Source: Castor canadensis
Lineage: Eukaryota > Chordata > Mammalia > Rodentia > Castoridae
DNA: 64,000 nt
Direction of reading: 5' to 3'
Assembly: GCF_047511655.1 (NCBI RefSeq)
Contig: NC_133405.1
Location: 90,555,046 to 90,619,045, forward strand
The notes under the pieces were generated by a model. That model was not told the origin of the DNA and did not search any database. It saw nothing but the letters and a program-made list of their open reading frames with translations. The translations under genes and the position numbers were made by a program. Below are positions 1-13,000 of this stretch, in pieces. Each line of letters begins with the position of its first letter. The stretch's first letter is position 1.

Positions 1-1460
1 AAAGAGCAGGGAATACACTGGAATTAATAGGCATAGGCAATGACTTCCTCAATAAGATTCAAATGGCTCAGCAACTAAGGGAATGGATTGAGAAATTGGT
101 CTATGACAAATTAAAAAGGTTCTGCCCAACAAAAGAAACGGTCTCTACATTGAAGAGGCTGCCCACAGAATGGGGGGAAGTCATTAGCAGCTGTTCATCT
201 GACAAGGGTTTGATAACCAGAATATACAAGAAGCTCAAAAAAGTAAACTCCCCAAAATTCAATGACCCAATGAAGAAATGGGCAAAAGAACTGAACAGAA
301 CTCTCTTAAAGGAAGACGCCCAAATGGCTAAAACCCACTCGAAGAAATGCCCTCACCATCCCTGGCCATCAAGGAAATGCAATTTAAATCCATGTTAAGA
401 TTCCACCTCACTCCTGTTAGAATGGCGAGGATGTGGAGAAAACGGAACCCTCATTCACGGCTGGTCAGAATGTAAATTAGCAATCCACTATGGAAAACAG
501 TATGGAGGCGCCTCAAAAAACTAAAAATAGAACTGCCATATGATCCAGGAATTCCATGGTTAGGGATATACCTGAAGGAATGTAAGTCAGGTTACAACAA
601 AGGCACCTGCACACCCATGTTTATTGCAGCATTATTCACAATACCTAAGCTATGGAAACAGCCATGATGCTCCACTACTGATGAATGGATTAACAAAATG
701 TGGTCCTTATACACAGTGGAATTCTATTCAGCCACAAAGAACAAAACTTTACCATTTCCAGGTAAATGGATGGAACTGGAGAACATCATCCTAATTGAAA
801 TTAGTCAGGCTCAGAAGGCAAAAAGTCACATGTTTTCTCTCATATGTCCAAAATAGACATAATAGAAATGCAGCAATATTATGAAAATGGACATGTGAAT
901 GGGAGGTCACACACAAGAGTGGAAGGGTATGAGAAGGAAGGTAAGGTGAATATGGTTGATGTCACGTTTATACAAGAATGAATATAGACTATTTAAAGTG
1001 GTTGAAACAACTATCGGAAAAGTACTAAAGTAGAAAGAAGAAAAATAGAGGAAATGAACCAAATTGGGCTATAATACATATATACATGGAAGTGCCACAA
1101 GGAAATTCCCTGTGTAACTATGTGAAACAAGCAAAAATGTCATTCCCTTTTTCTTTTGTTTGCAAAATTGAAAACAGGAAGGGAGACCAGGTCCTACTTG
1201 GGAGGGTTGATACCAGTGGGAAGGGGGAGGATGTGGAGAATGGGTGTAAGAGGGTCACTATGGTGGAAATACTGTCTACACATGAATGGAAATGAAAAAA
1301 GATACCTCTTGATAGTATTTATCAAGTGGGGGGAGAGGGGAGAAAAAGGCGAATGGTGGAGGGGGCAAATTCAAGTATGATACATTTGATATATTGTAAA
1401 AACCTTTGTAAATGCCACAAGGTACCACTATACAGCACAACAATAAAAATTTAAAAAGAG
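1..1460 (+). mobile_element. L1 LINE, 3' part (ORF2 C-terminus and 3'UTR)
   Basis: The window opens inside an L1 ORF2. An open stretch at 63-398 encodes the ORF2 C-terminal region ([46 protein letters not shown]), and degraded C-terminal sequence continues to about 870. A purine-rich 3'UTR follows and ends in an A-rich tail near 1440-1460. The frame breaks after 398. The 3'UTR end (TGTAAATGCCACAA) recurs at 33060-33140 and, reversed, at 34200-34260, so these copies belong to one subfamily. The 5' end lies outside the window. Confidence 0.85.
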
Positions 1461-2042
1461 ACTGCCCAAAGAATGGGACAGAATCTTTGCCAGCTCTTCA
1501 ACAGATACAGGACTAATATCCAGAATCTATACGGAACTCAAAAAACTTAACTCCCAAAGAATCAACATCCCAATGAAGAAATGGGTACATGAATTAAACT
1601 GGGAAGTCTTAAAGGTAGAGGTACAAATGGCCAGTAAATACATGAAGAAATGTTCAACTTCACTGGTTATAAAAGAGATGCACATCAAAACTACACTATG
1701 ATTTCATCTCACTCCAGTTAGAATGGCCATATTCAAGGGCAATAACAACAACAAATGCTGGCAAGGATGTGGTGAAACAGGAACCCTTATACACTGTTGG
1801 TGGGAATGCACATTAGTACAGCCATTATGGAAAGCAGTATTGACATTCCTCAAAAAGGCAATGATAGAATTGCCATATGATCCAGTAACCTCTCTTGGGC
1901 ATCTACCCAAAGGAACGTAAGTCAGGATTCAATAGAGACATCTGTACATCAATGTTCATTGCAGCACTATTCACAATAGCCAAGCTATGGAAACAACCAA
2001 GATGCCACAAAATTGATGCATGGATCAAGAAATTGTGGTATA
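1461..2042 (+). mobile_element. L1 LINE ORF2 C-terminal fragment, left half of an interrupted copy
   Basis: L1 ORF2 C-terminal sequence starts directly after the previous L1 tail and is 5'-truncated. A short open frame (1723-1920) carries the conserved C-terminal Cys/Trp-rich stretch ([18 protein letters not shown]). The copy is interrupted at 2042 by a younger L1 and resumes at 4537. The last 16 bases, AAGAAATTGTGGTATA (2027-2042), are repeated at 4537-4552 as the target-site duplication of the inserted element. Confidence 0.8.
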
Positions 2043-4536
2043 CAGTAGATGCAGAAAAAGCCTTTGATAAGATCCAACACCACTTCCTGATAAAAGCGCT
2101 AAAAAAACTAAGAACAGAAGGAAAGTACCTCAACATTGTAAAGGCTATATATGACAGACCTATAGCCAACATCATACTTAATGGAGAAAAGCTGAAACCT
2201 TTTCCCTCAAAATCAGAAATGAGACAAGTGTGTCCACTATCCCCATTCCTATTCAACATAGTACTGGAATTCCTAGCCAGAACAATTAGGCAAGAAGAAG
2301 AAATAAAAGGAATACAAATAGGAAGAGAAACTGTCAAAATATCCCTATTTGCAGATGATATGATCCTACTTAAAGACCCAAAAAACTCTACCCCAAAAGT
2401 CCTAGACACCATAAACAGCTACAGCAAGGTTGCAGGACACAAAATCAACTTACAAAACTCATTAGCTTTTCTATACACCAATAATGAAAAAACTGAGAAA
2501 GAATATTTGAAAATAATTCCATTTCCAATAGACTAAAAAAAAAAATCAAATACTTAGGAGTAAACTAAACAAAGGATGTGAATGACCTCTACTGGGAGGA
2601 CTACAAATCCTGAAAAAAGAGATCGAGGAAGGCTACAGAAGGTTGGAAGATCTCCTGTGCTCATGGATTGGTAGAATCAACAGAGTAAAAATGGCTATAC
2701 TACCAAAAGCAATCTACATGTTTAATGCAATTCCCATAAAAATCCCAATGACATTCATCACAGAGATTGAAAAATCTACCCTAAAGTTTATTGTGAGACA
2801 CAAGAGACCGTGAATATCAAAGGCAATACTCATCAAAAAGAGCAATTCTGGAGGTACCACAACACCTGACTTCAAACTATATTACAAAGCAATAGCAATA
2901 AAAACAGCATGGTACTGGTACAAAAACAGACATGAAGACCAGTGGAACAGAATAGAGGACACGGATATGAATCCACACATCTATGCCTACCTCAGTTTTG
3001 ACAAAGGTGCCAAAACCATACGATGGAGAAAAGATAGTCTCTTCAACAAATGTTGCTGGGAAAAGTGGTTATCCATCTGCAGAAAACTGAAACTAGATCC
3101 ATGTTTACCACCCTATACCAAGATCAACTCAAAATGGGTCAAGGACTTTAATATCAGAAGCAAAACCCTGACATTAATACTGGAAAGAGCAGGGAATAAA
3201 GGAAGTAATAGGTGTAGGCAAGGACTTCCACAGTAGAACCCAAGCAGCTCAGCAACTAAGAAAAAGGATGTACAAATGGGACTTCATAAAGTTTAAAAGC
3301 TTCTGCACAACAAAAAATAATGGTCTCTAAACTGAAGAGACCACCCACAGAGTGAGAGAAAATATTTGCCAGCTATATGTCAGACAAAGGACTGATAATC
3401 AGCATATGCAGGGAACTTAAAAAATGGAACACTCCCCAAATCAATGAACCAATAAAGAAATGGGCAGCTGAATTAAACAGAACTTTTTCAAAAGAAGAAA
3501 TTCGAATGGGCAAAAAACACATGGAATAATGCTCACCAGCTCTAACCATAAAGGAAATGCAAGTCAAAACCACACTAAAATTCCACCTCACCCCATTAGA
3601 ATAGCTATCATCAAAAACACCACCACCAACAGGTGTTGGCGAGGATGTGGGGACAAAGGAACCCTTGTACAGTGCTGGTGGGAATGCAAGCTTGTGCAAC
3701 CACTCTGGAAAAATATATGGAGGCTTCTCAAAAATCTAAACATAGATCTGCCATATGATCCAGCAATTCCACTCCTGGGGATACACCCAAAAGAATGAGA
3801 CACAGGTTACTGCAGAGGCACATGCACACCCATGTTTATTGCAGTGCTATTCACAATAGCCAAGTTATGGAAACAGCCAAGATGCCCCACAACTGATGAA
3901 TGGATTAAGAAAATGTTGTACTTATATACAATGGAGTTTTACTTAGCCATGAAGAAGAATGAAATCTTATCATTCTCAAGTAAATGGATGGAACTGGAGA
4001 ACGTCATTCTGAGCGAGGTTAGCCAGGCCCAGAAGACCAAAATCGTATGTTCTTCCTCATATGTGGACTTTAGATCTAGGGCAAATACAGCAATGTTTCT
4101 GGACTTGGGTCACATGCCAAAGGGAGAGCACATATGGGAGGAATGGGGATAGGTAGGCAACCCAAAACGTGAAAGTGTTTGATGTCCCCACTGCAAAGAA
4201 GATAATACAGAAACCTTAAAGCGACAGCCGTCAATATGGGAAGGTGATTAGGAACTAGTGAAAAGGTCAGGTGGAGATGGATCAGTTTGGGTTGTAACAC
4301 ACTTGTGCATGGAAGCAATGCTAGGAATCTCTCTGTATAGCTGTCCTTATCTCAACTAGCAAAAACGCTTTGTCTTTCTTATTATTGCTTATATCGTCTC
4401 TTCAAAAAATTTGGAGTTAAGGGAAGAACAGGTTCTGCCTGGAAGTGAGGGAGGGTGGGTGGATTGGGAAGAGGTGTGGGGCAGGCGTTAGAAATGGCCC
4501 AAACAATGTATGCACATATAAATAAATGAATAAAAA
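2043..4536 (+). mobile_element. 5'-truncated L1 nested in an older L1, with 16-bp target-site duplication
   Basis: The element begins within the ORF2 reverse transcriptase domain ([20 protein letters not shown]). An open stretch at 1895-2536 keeps the RT active-site motif FADDM. The rest of ORF2 continues with many frame breaks through the C-terminal region (3529-4152). The 3'UTR ends in an A-rich tail just before 4537. Direct repeats AAGAAATTGTGGTATA at 2027-2042 and 4537-4552 flank it exactly, which is the mark of target-primed reverse transcription. It is a dead copy. Confidence 0.9.
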
Positions 4537-5265
4537 AAGAAATTGTGGTATATATACAAAATAGAGTTTTACTTAGCCATAAGGAATAATGACATGTGGT
4601 TTGAAGATAAATGGTTGCAATTGGAGGACCTCATATTAAGTGAAGTAAGGCAGGCTCAGAAAGGCAAAGACCACATGTTTTCTCTCATCCATGGAAGATA
4701 GAGCTGAAAGTAAACATATACACAAAACCAAACATGATCATATACAAACGCATATGTAGAACATGTGTGTAATAGTGGAACTACTCTATGGAACTCATGA
4801 AGGAGGGAAAGGAAAAGAGAATGATAGAACACCAACAATTTCGTAAAGCATAACATCTGTGAAGGTAGAGGATATAGGGATAGGTACTGAAAGCTATTGA
4901 AAAATGGGGGTTTGGTGGTAAAAGGGTAAGGGAGAGCAATGGAAGAGATTGAACTGACCAAAGTAAAATATACTCACAGTGGGGATACAGTGAGAAACCC
5001 CTTTGAACATATACTTAAATATTAATAACAAAAGACAGGACTGTAAAATGGGTACAGTGGGGGGATACATGTGAAAGGGGAGTGCATATAAAGGAGATTA
5101 AGGTGAGAGTATATGGTTAATGGACTTCATATACTTATTTAAAATAGTACAAAGGTACAAGGAAACCTCTCACAATTGCTTTAAGTGGGGCGGGAAGGGG
5201 GTTGAGGCGGAGACATGGTGGGGGTGATCTAACCAATGTACAATATAAGCACAACAAAGGAAACA
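4537..5265 (+). mobile_element. L1 LINE, right half of the interrupted copy (ORF2 end and 3'UTR)
   Basis: Continuation of the L1 at 1461-2042: ORF2 C-terminal sequence resumes at the duplicated AAGAAATTGTGGTATA and passes into a 3'UTR typical of the older subfamily here, with stretches such as CAATTGCTTTAAGTGGGG and CTAACCAATGTACAATAT. The same 3'UTR motifs occur again near 6470-6545. The right boundary is approximate. Confidence 0.75.
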
Positions 5266-6620
5266 CTAGCATGCAGAGACAGCCTACAGAGGGGAGAATA
5301 TCCAGGATCCAGGTATTCATTTGACAGCGAATTAATAACCATAATATATAAAGAGCTAAAAAAAAAACCACCCTAATTCCTGAAATTACTAGTAATCCAA
5401 TTAAAATGGGCAAATAAATGAAGTCGGTTCTGAAAAGAAGAAGTACAAATGGCTAATACATACATGAGGAAATGTTCAGTATCCCAAGCCATGAAAAGAC
5501 TACAAATCAAATTGACACTGAGATTCTATCCCTCCCCAGTAAGACTAGCTATCATCATGAAAACAAAAAACAATTGCTGCTGAGGATTCTTGGGAAAAAG
5601 AACCCTTTACAGTGGGGTAGGAATGCTAATTAGGACAACCACTATGGAAATCAGTATGGAGGTTCATCAAAAAACTAAAAATAGAACTATTGTATGATCC
5701 TGCTATACCACTCTGGGGTATATATCCAAAGGAATGCATGTCAGGATACAATACAGCCTCTGACACACATGTTTATTTCATAATTATTCACAACAACCAA
5801 GCTATGGAAACAGCCTAAGTGCCCATCAACAGATGAATGGATAAAGAAAATATGTTATGTATAGGTCAAGTATTATTGAGGCATAAGGAAGGATGATATT
5901 ATGTCATTTGTAGGAAAAAATTGATGGAACTGGAGGTCACGTGTTAATCAAAATAAGCCAGGTTCAGAAACACAGTTATCACATGTTACTCTCATAATGG
6001 GAATGTAGAACCTAATTGATCGATAGATAGATAGATAAATAGATATAGAAAGATACAGGTATATGACAGAAATGTATTCAATGAAATGTGAAACGCGTTG
6101 TAGGGTAATAAGGAGTAAGGAGGAGAAGGAAAGGGGAGGGTAATGGGGTGAATAATATTGAAGAATATTACATCTGTGTATTAAAATAGCATAATGAAAT
6201 GCACTGTAAAAAAAGAATAGAGGGAAGAGGGATGGTCTGGAATGGGGTAAGAAAGAGTAATAGGGTTAATTTAATCAAAGTACAATACATGCATATACTC
6301 ATAGGCCTTTAAACATTGACTTAGATATTAATAATGAAAGACAGGACTGTAAAATAGGTACAGTGTGGGGGTACTAGTGGGAGGGGGAACAGTCAATGAA
6401 GGAGATTAAAGTGAGGGTATAGGGTTGATGGACATCATATACTTATATTAAATAGAACAAAGAAACCTCTTGCAATTGCTTTAAGTGGGGGCAGGGAGTG
6501 GGGTAAGTAGGAGAGAGGATGGGGTGATCTAACCAATGTACAATATGAACCTAGCCAGAATTGTCACTGGGAATCAACTCCTGTATAATGAATATATCCT
6601 AATAAAAATTATAATTTAAA
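5266..6620 (+). mobile_element. Older L1 LINE, ORF2 C-terminal part and 3'UTR
   Basis: Diverged ORF2 C-terminal sequence begins near 5270 and has no long open frame. A 3'UTR follows, with a short GATA-type simple repeat at about 6018-6045, the motif TTGCAATTGCTTTAAGTGGGG near 6470, and an A-rich end near 6600-6620. It is an old 5'-truncated copy. Confidence 0.7.
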
Positions 6621-7330
6621 AAGTCTATTTGAAGTTTCTAAATGCCTTATATATTCACATGACCATATGTTTCCCTAGATTTGTGAATTTATCTGCTATC
6701 ATTTTGTCAAAAATGTTTCCTATGCCTTTAGTTTGTATCTCAGCTCCTTCCTCTACCCCATGGGTTCTTAGGTTTGATCTTTTTTATCATGTCCTAGAAA
6801 CTTGTATTCATGCTTGTTTATTTTCTCTTTATTATTGTCTGAATGTAGTATTCCCTTGACTTTGACTTCAGTCCATGGTATTCTTTCATTTTGTTAAAGT
6901 ATGGTTGATGATTTCCACTGTGTTTTACATTTGGTTTATTGAGTTTTTCATTTCTAACATTTCTGTTTTTTAATGCTAATCACAATTTTCTTTGCTCAAT
7001 TTCTCATCCAGATTGCTGAGAATTTCTTGTCCAGGTTTTGAGTTGAGTTTCTGACTTCACTCAGCTGTTTTAATCCTCTTTGATGTCACTGCTCACTTTA
7101 AAAGTAGACTTTTGAACTCCTTATCTGGAATTTCAGTCCTTTCAATACCTCTTGATTCAGCTTTTAAAAAGTTTGAGCATTTGGAGGAGTCATTTTGCCT
7201 TGGGTTTTCACATATCTTGTGTTTCTACATTGAAATTTGCACATCTGTTGGGAAGGATGTCTGGATTTATTTATGTATTTAAGTTCTGTTTATTTACTTA
7301 TTTTATTTAGTTTTGGAATCTTCTTAGGGG
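6621..7330 (-). mobile_element. Old L1 LINE, ORF1 region, antisense
   Basis: The reverse strand resembles the ORF1 region of the younger L1s here. Compare 6660-7200 with 15900-16330, which shares the order of motifs around CTAGATTTG, TTGTTAAA-type runs and the coiled-coil-encoding section. It is diverged and without a long frame. The left edge touches the tail of the previous L1; the right edge is uncertain. Confidence 0.55.
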
Positions 7331-7640
7331 AGATTCTTAACTTGTAACAATCTCTACTATTGCTTAAAGGAGACAAAGCAGGCAGCAGAGGCACAAACAA
7401 CTCAGAAATACATCAGATATTTAAATGCAGTTGAAAAGAATTGGGAGCATCAACTACACCCCCCCTTATTAGTCATAAAGCAAAAGAACTAGAAAAATTA
7501 CAGCATACGCTAGGAGTTTACTAGAGGTATTAATAATTAAGTACTAAAAAGGAACAGAGATGGTCAAGGAAAAAGAAGAGAAAAAGCATAGTGGGGAGAA
7601 CCCAAGGATCGTCTTGAGGTTGAAAGTTTTCAAATTAAAC
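7331..7640. other. Unassigned stretch between L1 copies
   Basis: No gene and no clearly recognisable repeat. It is A-rich with a run of seven C at about 7460. It may include the extreme 5' end of the next L1, whose start cannot be fixed precisely, or unmatched old L1 sequence. Confidence 0.3.
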
Positions 7641-7786
7641 TGCGGACACCACTTGGCTACTACAACCGGAGTGAGGATGCCCACAGGTAGCATTCCCACT
7701 TCACTTTAAATGGAGTAACCAGGAGGGCTCTCGCACTGCCACCAGACGCCAGCACCCAGACCATTTGGGAAGACGCAGAGCACAAG

Positions 7787-8658
7787 GTGAGCTAAGTGGC
7801 ATGCAGTTCTCCCACAGACAACCCTGGGCCAGATCAGTATAGCCCCCTGGACAGACTGACCCCAACCCAGGGAAAAAAGAAAAAAAACTGAATAATAAGC
7901 AGTAACAACAAAAAAGACATGTAACAAAGATGGCTGTGCACCCTGAGCTTCAAAGAGAGAGGGGGAAGGGCAATCCCTCACGGGACTGTAAATAAACAAG
8001 CCAGCCAGAGAAGGCAGGAGCAGCAGCACACGCCCAGCAACCAGGTGCGGGAAGGCTTGTAAACATGGTGGTGGGAGGAAAACTCCACAGGAGAGGGGGA
8101 AAGGCCCACTTCCCATCTGAACTGTAAATAAACATGCAGGCCTGAGAAAGCTGGTGCAGTGTCACCTCCCCCAGTGTGCTTGCAAAGGGGAAAGCTTGTA
8201 GCAGTGGTGGTCGTGCCAAGGCAAACTCTAAGTAAACAAAGCCTGAGGGGCTAGGTGAGTGTTAAGCTCACTCCTGAGATCTGAATAAATAAAGCCTCCA
8301 GCAACAGCAGGCTGACAGCAGTGGGCAGGTGAGCCACAGCCTCAGATAGCCATTCACAGAACTGTCTCGAGACTCTTTTTTCTCTCCCTTTTGATGAGAC
8401 AACAACTGAACTACACCTGCATGCTGAAAAACTTCCTGAAACTGTATTGCATTTGAACATGGGACACTTTATGGTGTTTTTGTTTTGTTTTGGTTTTTTT
8501 CCCCTTTGATGAGACAATGACAGAATTACTTCTGAGACACCATCTCCAGGATTGGAGGCTGAGGGACTAACACAAAAATTATTAAGACTGAAACTTTATT
8601 GTATTTGAACTTGGAGATTTTTTTTTCAATCCCCTCTCTGTCTCTAATGCCTGTTCAG
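7787..8658 (+). other. Predicted GT-AG intron in the L1 5'UTR
   Basis: A strong donor CAAG/GTGAGC (GT at 7787-7788) and a strong acceptor (AG at 8657-8658) bound 872 bases. The acceptor is preceded by a pyrimidine tract at 8618-8656 and a CTAAT-like branch site near 8645. The L1 at 43651-49524 lacks exactly this segment: its sequence reads CAAG then CTTATGGTTGATTAG at 43896/43897, matching CAAG at 7786 and CTTACTGTTGATTAG from 8659. The excised part contains repeated units with AACTGTAAATAAAC-like cores near 7984, 8118 and 8222. Confidence 0.7.
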
Positions 8659-8761
8659 CTTACTGTTGATTAGTACACTATCTCTCCCTGTTTATATCTT
8701 TGAAACTTCTGTTTGTCGGTTAATTGCACACAGTACAGGGACAATAACAACACCAAGGGCA

Positions 8762-9949
8762 ATGACGGGAAGACAGCAAAAACAGGGAAACCAGTTTCCC
8801 CACAGCAAAAAATTAGTACAGGAACCAGAGGGAAATGAAGAAAACAGATACTCAGATCCAGACTAATAAAATGAAGATAAACTATGCTAAAGAACCCAGT
8901 GAAGCTCACAAGAATAATCTAAAAGAAGAAATGCTACAGGTAATCAATGAGAACTTTATAGAGATGATACTGGATATGGCCAACCAAAATGTACAGGAGA
9001 CACTCAAGAAATTCCTAGACAACAAAAAGAGAGAATTTGAAAAAGCACAAGAAGAAATAAAAGAAAGCATAGAAGCACTGAATAAACACCAAAGTGAATC
9101 AAAGAACATGATTAATAAAGAGATCAATGAACTCAGGATGAAAATAGACAACATTAAAGAAGGGACTCAGGATATGGAAAACCTCAGAAAGAAGAATGAA
9201 ACAGAATTACAAAACAAAATGGAAGGCCAATCCAGCAGAAAAGAACAAACAGAAGACAGAATCTCAGAACTCAAAGATGAAATGGCAATTAAAGGAAAAA
9301 CCTAAGAACTATTAGTTAAACAACTCAAGACCTGTGAAAAGAAAACGCAAGAACTCACTGACTCCATCAAAAGACCAAACTTGAGAATCATGGGCATTGA
9401 AGAAGGAGAAGAGGTGCAAGCAAAGGGAATGCGTAATATATTCAACAAAATAACAGAAAATTTCCCAAATCTAGAGAAATCTATTCCCATACAGATGCAA
9501 GAGGCCTCCAGAACACCAAACAGACCAGACCAAAATAGATCTACCCCACGGCGTATTATCATTAAAACAACAAATACAGAGACCTGAGAAAGAATACTGA
9601 AGACTGTAAGAGAGAAAAAACAAATAACATACAAAGGCAAACCCATCAAAATCACAGCAGACTTCTCAACAGAGACATTAAAAGCAAGAAGAGCTTGGGG
9701 TGAGACCTTCTGGGCACTGAATGAAAATAACTTCAACCCTAGAATACTCTACCAGCAAAATTATCATTCAAAATAAATGGGGCAATAAAAGTCTTCCATG
9801 ATAAGCAGAAACTAAAACAATATGTGACCACAAAGCCACCACTACAAAAGATTCTTCAAGGGATTCTGCACACAGAAAGTGAAACCCAACGTAACCATGA
9901 AAGGGCAGGCAGCACCAAACTACAGGAAAAGAAAAAAATAAGAAAGTAG
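8762..9949 (+). pseudogene. L1 ORF1, broken copy
   Basis: ORF1p is the L1 RNA-binding, trimeric coiled-coil protein. The reading starts at an ATG with the N-terminus M-GRQQKQGNQFPHSKKL and then a coiled-coil region (NLKEEMLQVINENFIEMI and following, 8880-9300). It is followed by the RRM/C-terminal part, including RIMGIEEGEEVQAKG at 9381-9430. A small deletion with stop codons near 8863-8870 (ACTAATAAAATG) breaks the N-terminus. More stops occur near 9303 and in the C-terminal part. The frame ends at TAG 9947-9949. Confidence 0.85.
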
Positions 9950-10006
9950 AGAGTAACCTCAACTTAGGTACACACAGTCAAACCTTCAAACAACTAAGAC
10001 AACTAA

Positions 10007-13000
10007 ATGACAGGAATCACCACATAACTATCAGTACTAACACTTAATGTTAATGGACTTAACACCCCATCAAAAGGCACCATTTGGTGAACTGGATTAA
10101 AAAGGAAGATCCAACAAATTTTTCCTTACAGAAGACTCATCTCACCAACAGAAATAAGCATGGGTTTAGGATGAAAGGCGAGAAGATTTCCCAAGCCAAT
10201 GGCCCCTGAAAACAGACAGGAGTAGCAATACTTATCTCTGACAAAGTAGATTTCAAACCTACATTGATCAAACGAGATAAAGAAGGACATTCCATACTAA
10301 TAAAAGGGGAAATAGACCAAAAGGAAATAACAATCATAAACCTAAATGCACCCAATGTCAATTTCATCCCAATTTCATCAAACATACCCTGAAGGACCTA
10401 AAAGCATATATCAACTCCAGCACAGTGGTGGTGGGAGACTTTAACACCCCATTATCATCAATAGATAGGTCATCCAAACAAAAAATCAATAAAGAAATCC
10501 TAGATCTAAAATATACCATAGATGAAACGGACCTAGTTGATGTCTACAGAACATTTCATCCAACTTCTACACAATATACATTCTGCTCAGCAGCCCACAG
10601 AACCTTCTCTAAAATAGATCATATCCTCAGGCACAAAGCAAGCCTCAGTAAATATAAGAAAATAGAAATTATACCATGCATTCTATCTGATCACTATGCA
10701 ATAAAACTAGAACTCAACAACAAAATAAAGACAAAAAACATGCAAACAGCTAGAAACTGAATAACTCATTACTTAATGAACAATGGGTCATTGATGAAAT
10801 AAAAGAGGAAATTAAAAAGTTCCTGGCAGTCAATGAAAATGAAAACACAATCTACTGGAACCTATGGGACACAAAAGGCAGTTCAGAGAGGAAAATTTGT
10901 AGCCATGAGTGCACATATTAAAAAGACTGAAAGATCACAAGTCAATGACCTAATGATACATCTCAAACTCCTAGAAAAACAAGAACAAGCAAATCCCAAA
11001 ACAAATAGAAGGAGAGAAATATTAAAATAAGATCTGAAATCAATGAAATAGAAAACATAAAAACCATACAAAGAATTAATGAAACAAAAAGTTGGTTCTT
11101 TGAAAAAATAAACAAGATGGACAGATCCCTGGCAAACCTGACTAAAATGAGGAGAGAAAAAACCCAAATTAGTGGAATCAAGAATGCAAAAGGGGAGATC
11201 ACAACAAACACCACGGAAGTCCAGGAAATCATCAGAGACTACTTCGAGAACCTATATTCAAATAAATTCAAAAATCTTAAAGAAATGGACAAATTTCTAG
11301 ATACATATGATCATCCAAAACTGAACCAAGAGGATATTAATCACTGGAATAGATCTATAACACAAAATGAAATTGAAGCAGCAATCAAGAGTCTCCCCAA
11401 AAAGAAAAGTCCAGGACCTGATGGATTCTCTGCTGAATTCTATCAGACCTTTAAAGAAGAACTAATGGCAACCCTCCTTAAAATGTTCCATGAAATAGAA
11501 AGGGAAGGAAATCCACCTAACACATTTTATGAAGACAGCATTACACTTAACCCAAAACCAGGCAAAGACACCTCCAAAAAGGAGAACTATACGTCAATCT
11601 CCTTAATGAACATTGATACAAAAATCCTTAATAAAATGATGGCAAACCGAACTCAACAACACATCAAAAAGATCATTCACCACGACCAAGTAGGTTTCGT
11701 CCCAGGAATGCAGGGGTGGTTCAACGTATGAAAACCAATAAAAATAAAAAACCACATTAACAGAGCAAAGACAAAAACCACTTGATCATCTCAATAGATG
11801 CAGAAAAATCCTTTGACAAGATCCAACACCATTTCCTTATAAAAGCCCTAAGAAAACTAGGAATAGAAGGAAAGTACCTCAACATTATGAAAGCTATATA
11901 TGATAAACCTATAGCCAGCATTATACTTAATGGAGAAAAACTGAAAACATTCACACTAAAAACAGGAACTAGACAGGATGCCCACTATCTCCACTCCTAT
12001 TTAACATAGTACTGGAATTCCTAGCCAGAGCAATTAGGCAAGAAGAAGGAACAAAAGAATACAAATAGGTAAAGAAACTGGCAAAATATCCCTATTTGAA
12101 GATGATATGATCCTATACCTTAAAGACCCAAAAAACTCTACTCAGAAGCTCCTAGACACCATCAATAGCTATAGCAAGGTAGCAGGATATAAAATCAACA
12201 TAGAAAAATCATTAGCATTTCTATACACTAATAGTGAACAAACTGAGAAAGCATATATGAAAACAATTCCATTTACAATAGCCTTTAAAAAAATCAAATA
12301 CCTAGGTGTAAACCTAACAAAGGATGTGAACGACCTCTACAAGGAAAACTATAAACTTCTGAAGAAAGAGATTGAGGAAGACTATAGAAAGTGGAGAGAT
12401 CTCCCATACTCATGGATTGGTAGAATCAGCATAGTAAAAATGTCTATACTCCCAAACGTAATCTACATGTTTAATGCAATTCCCATCAAAATTCCAATGA
12501 CATTCATTAAAGAGATTGAAAAATCTACCTTTAAACTTATTTGGAAACACAAGAGGCCACGAGTAGCCAAGGCAATACTCAGTCAAAAGAACAATGCTGG
12601 AAGTATCACAATACCCGACTTCAAACTATATTACAAAGCAATAACAATAAAAACAGCATGGTACCTGAACAAAAACAGACATGAAGAGCAGTGGAACAGA
12701 ATAGAGGGCCAAGATATGAAGCCACACAACTATAACCAACTTGTCTTTGACAAAGGAGCTAAAAATATAAGATGGAGAAAAGACAGCCTCTTCAACAAAA
12801 ACTGCTGGGAAAACTGGTTAGCAGTCTGCAAAAAACTGAAACTAGATCCATGTATATCACCCTGTACCAATATTAACTCAAAATGGATGAAGGATCTTAA
12901 TATCAGACCCCAAACTCTAAAGTTGATACAGGAAAGAGTAGGAAATAGTCTGGAATTAATAGGTTTAGGCAAGAACTCTCTCAATGGAAACCCAGCAGCA

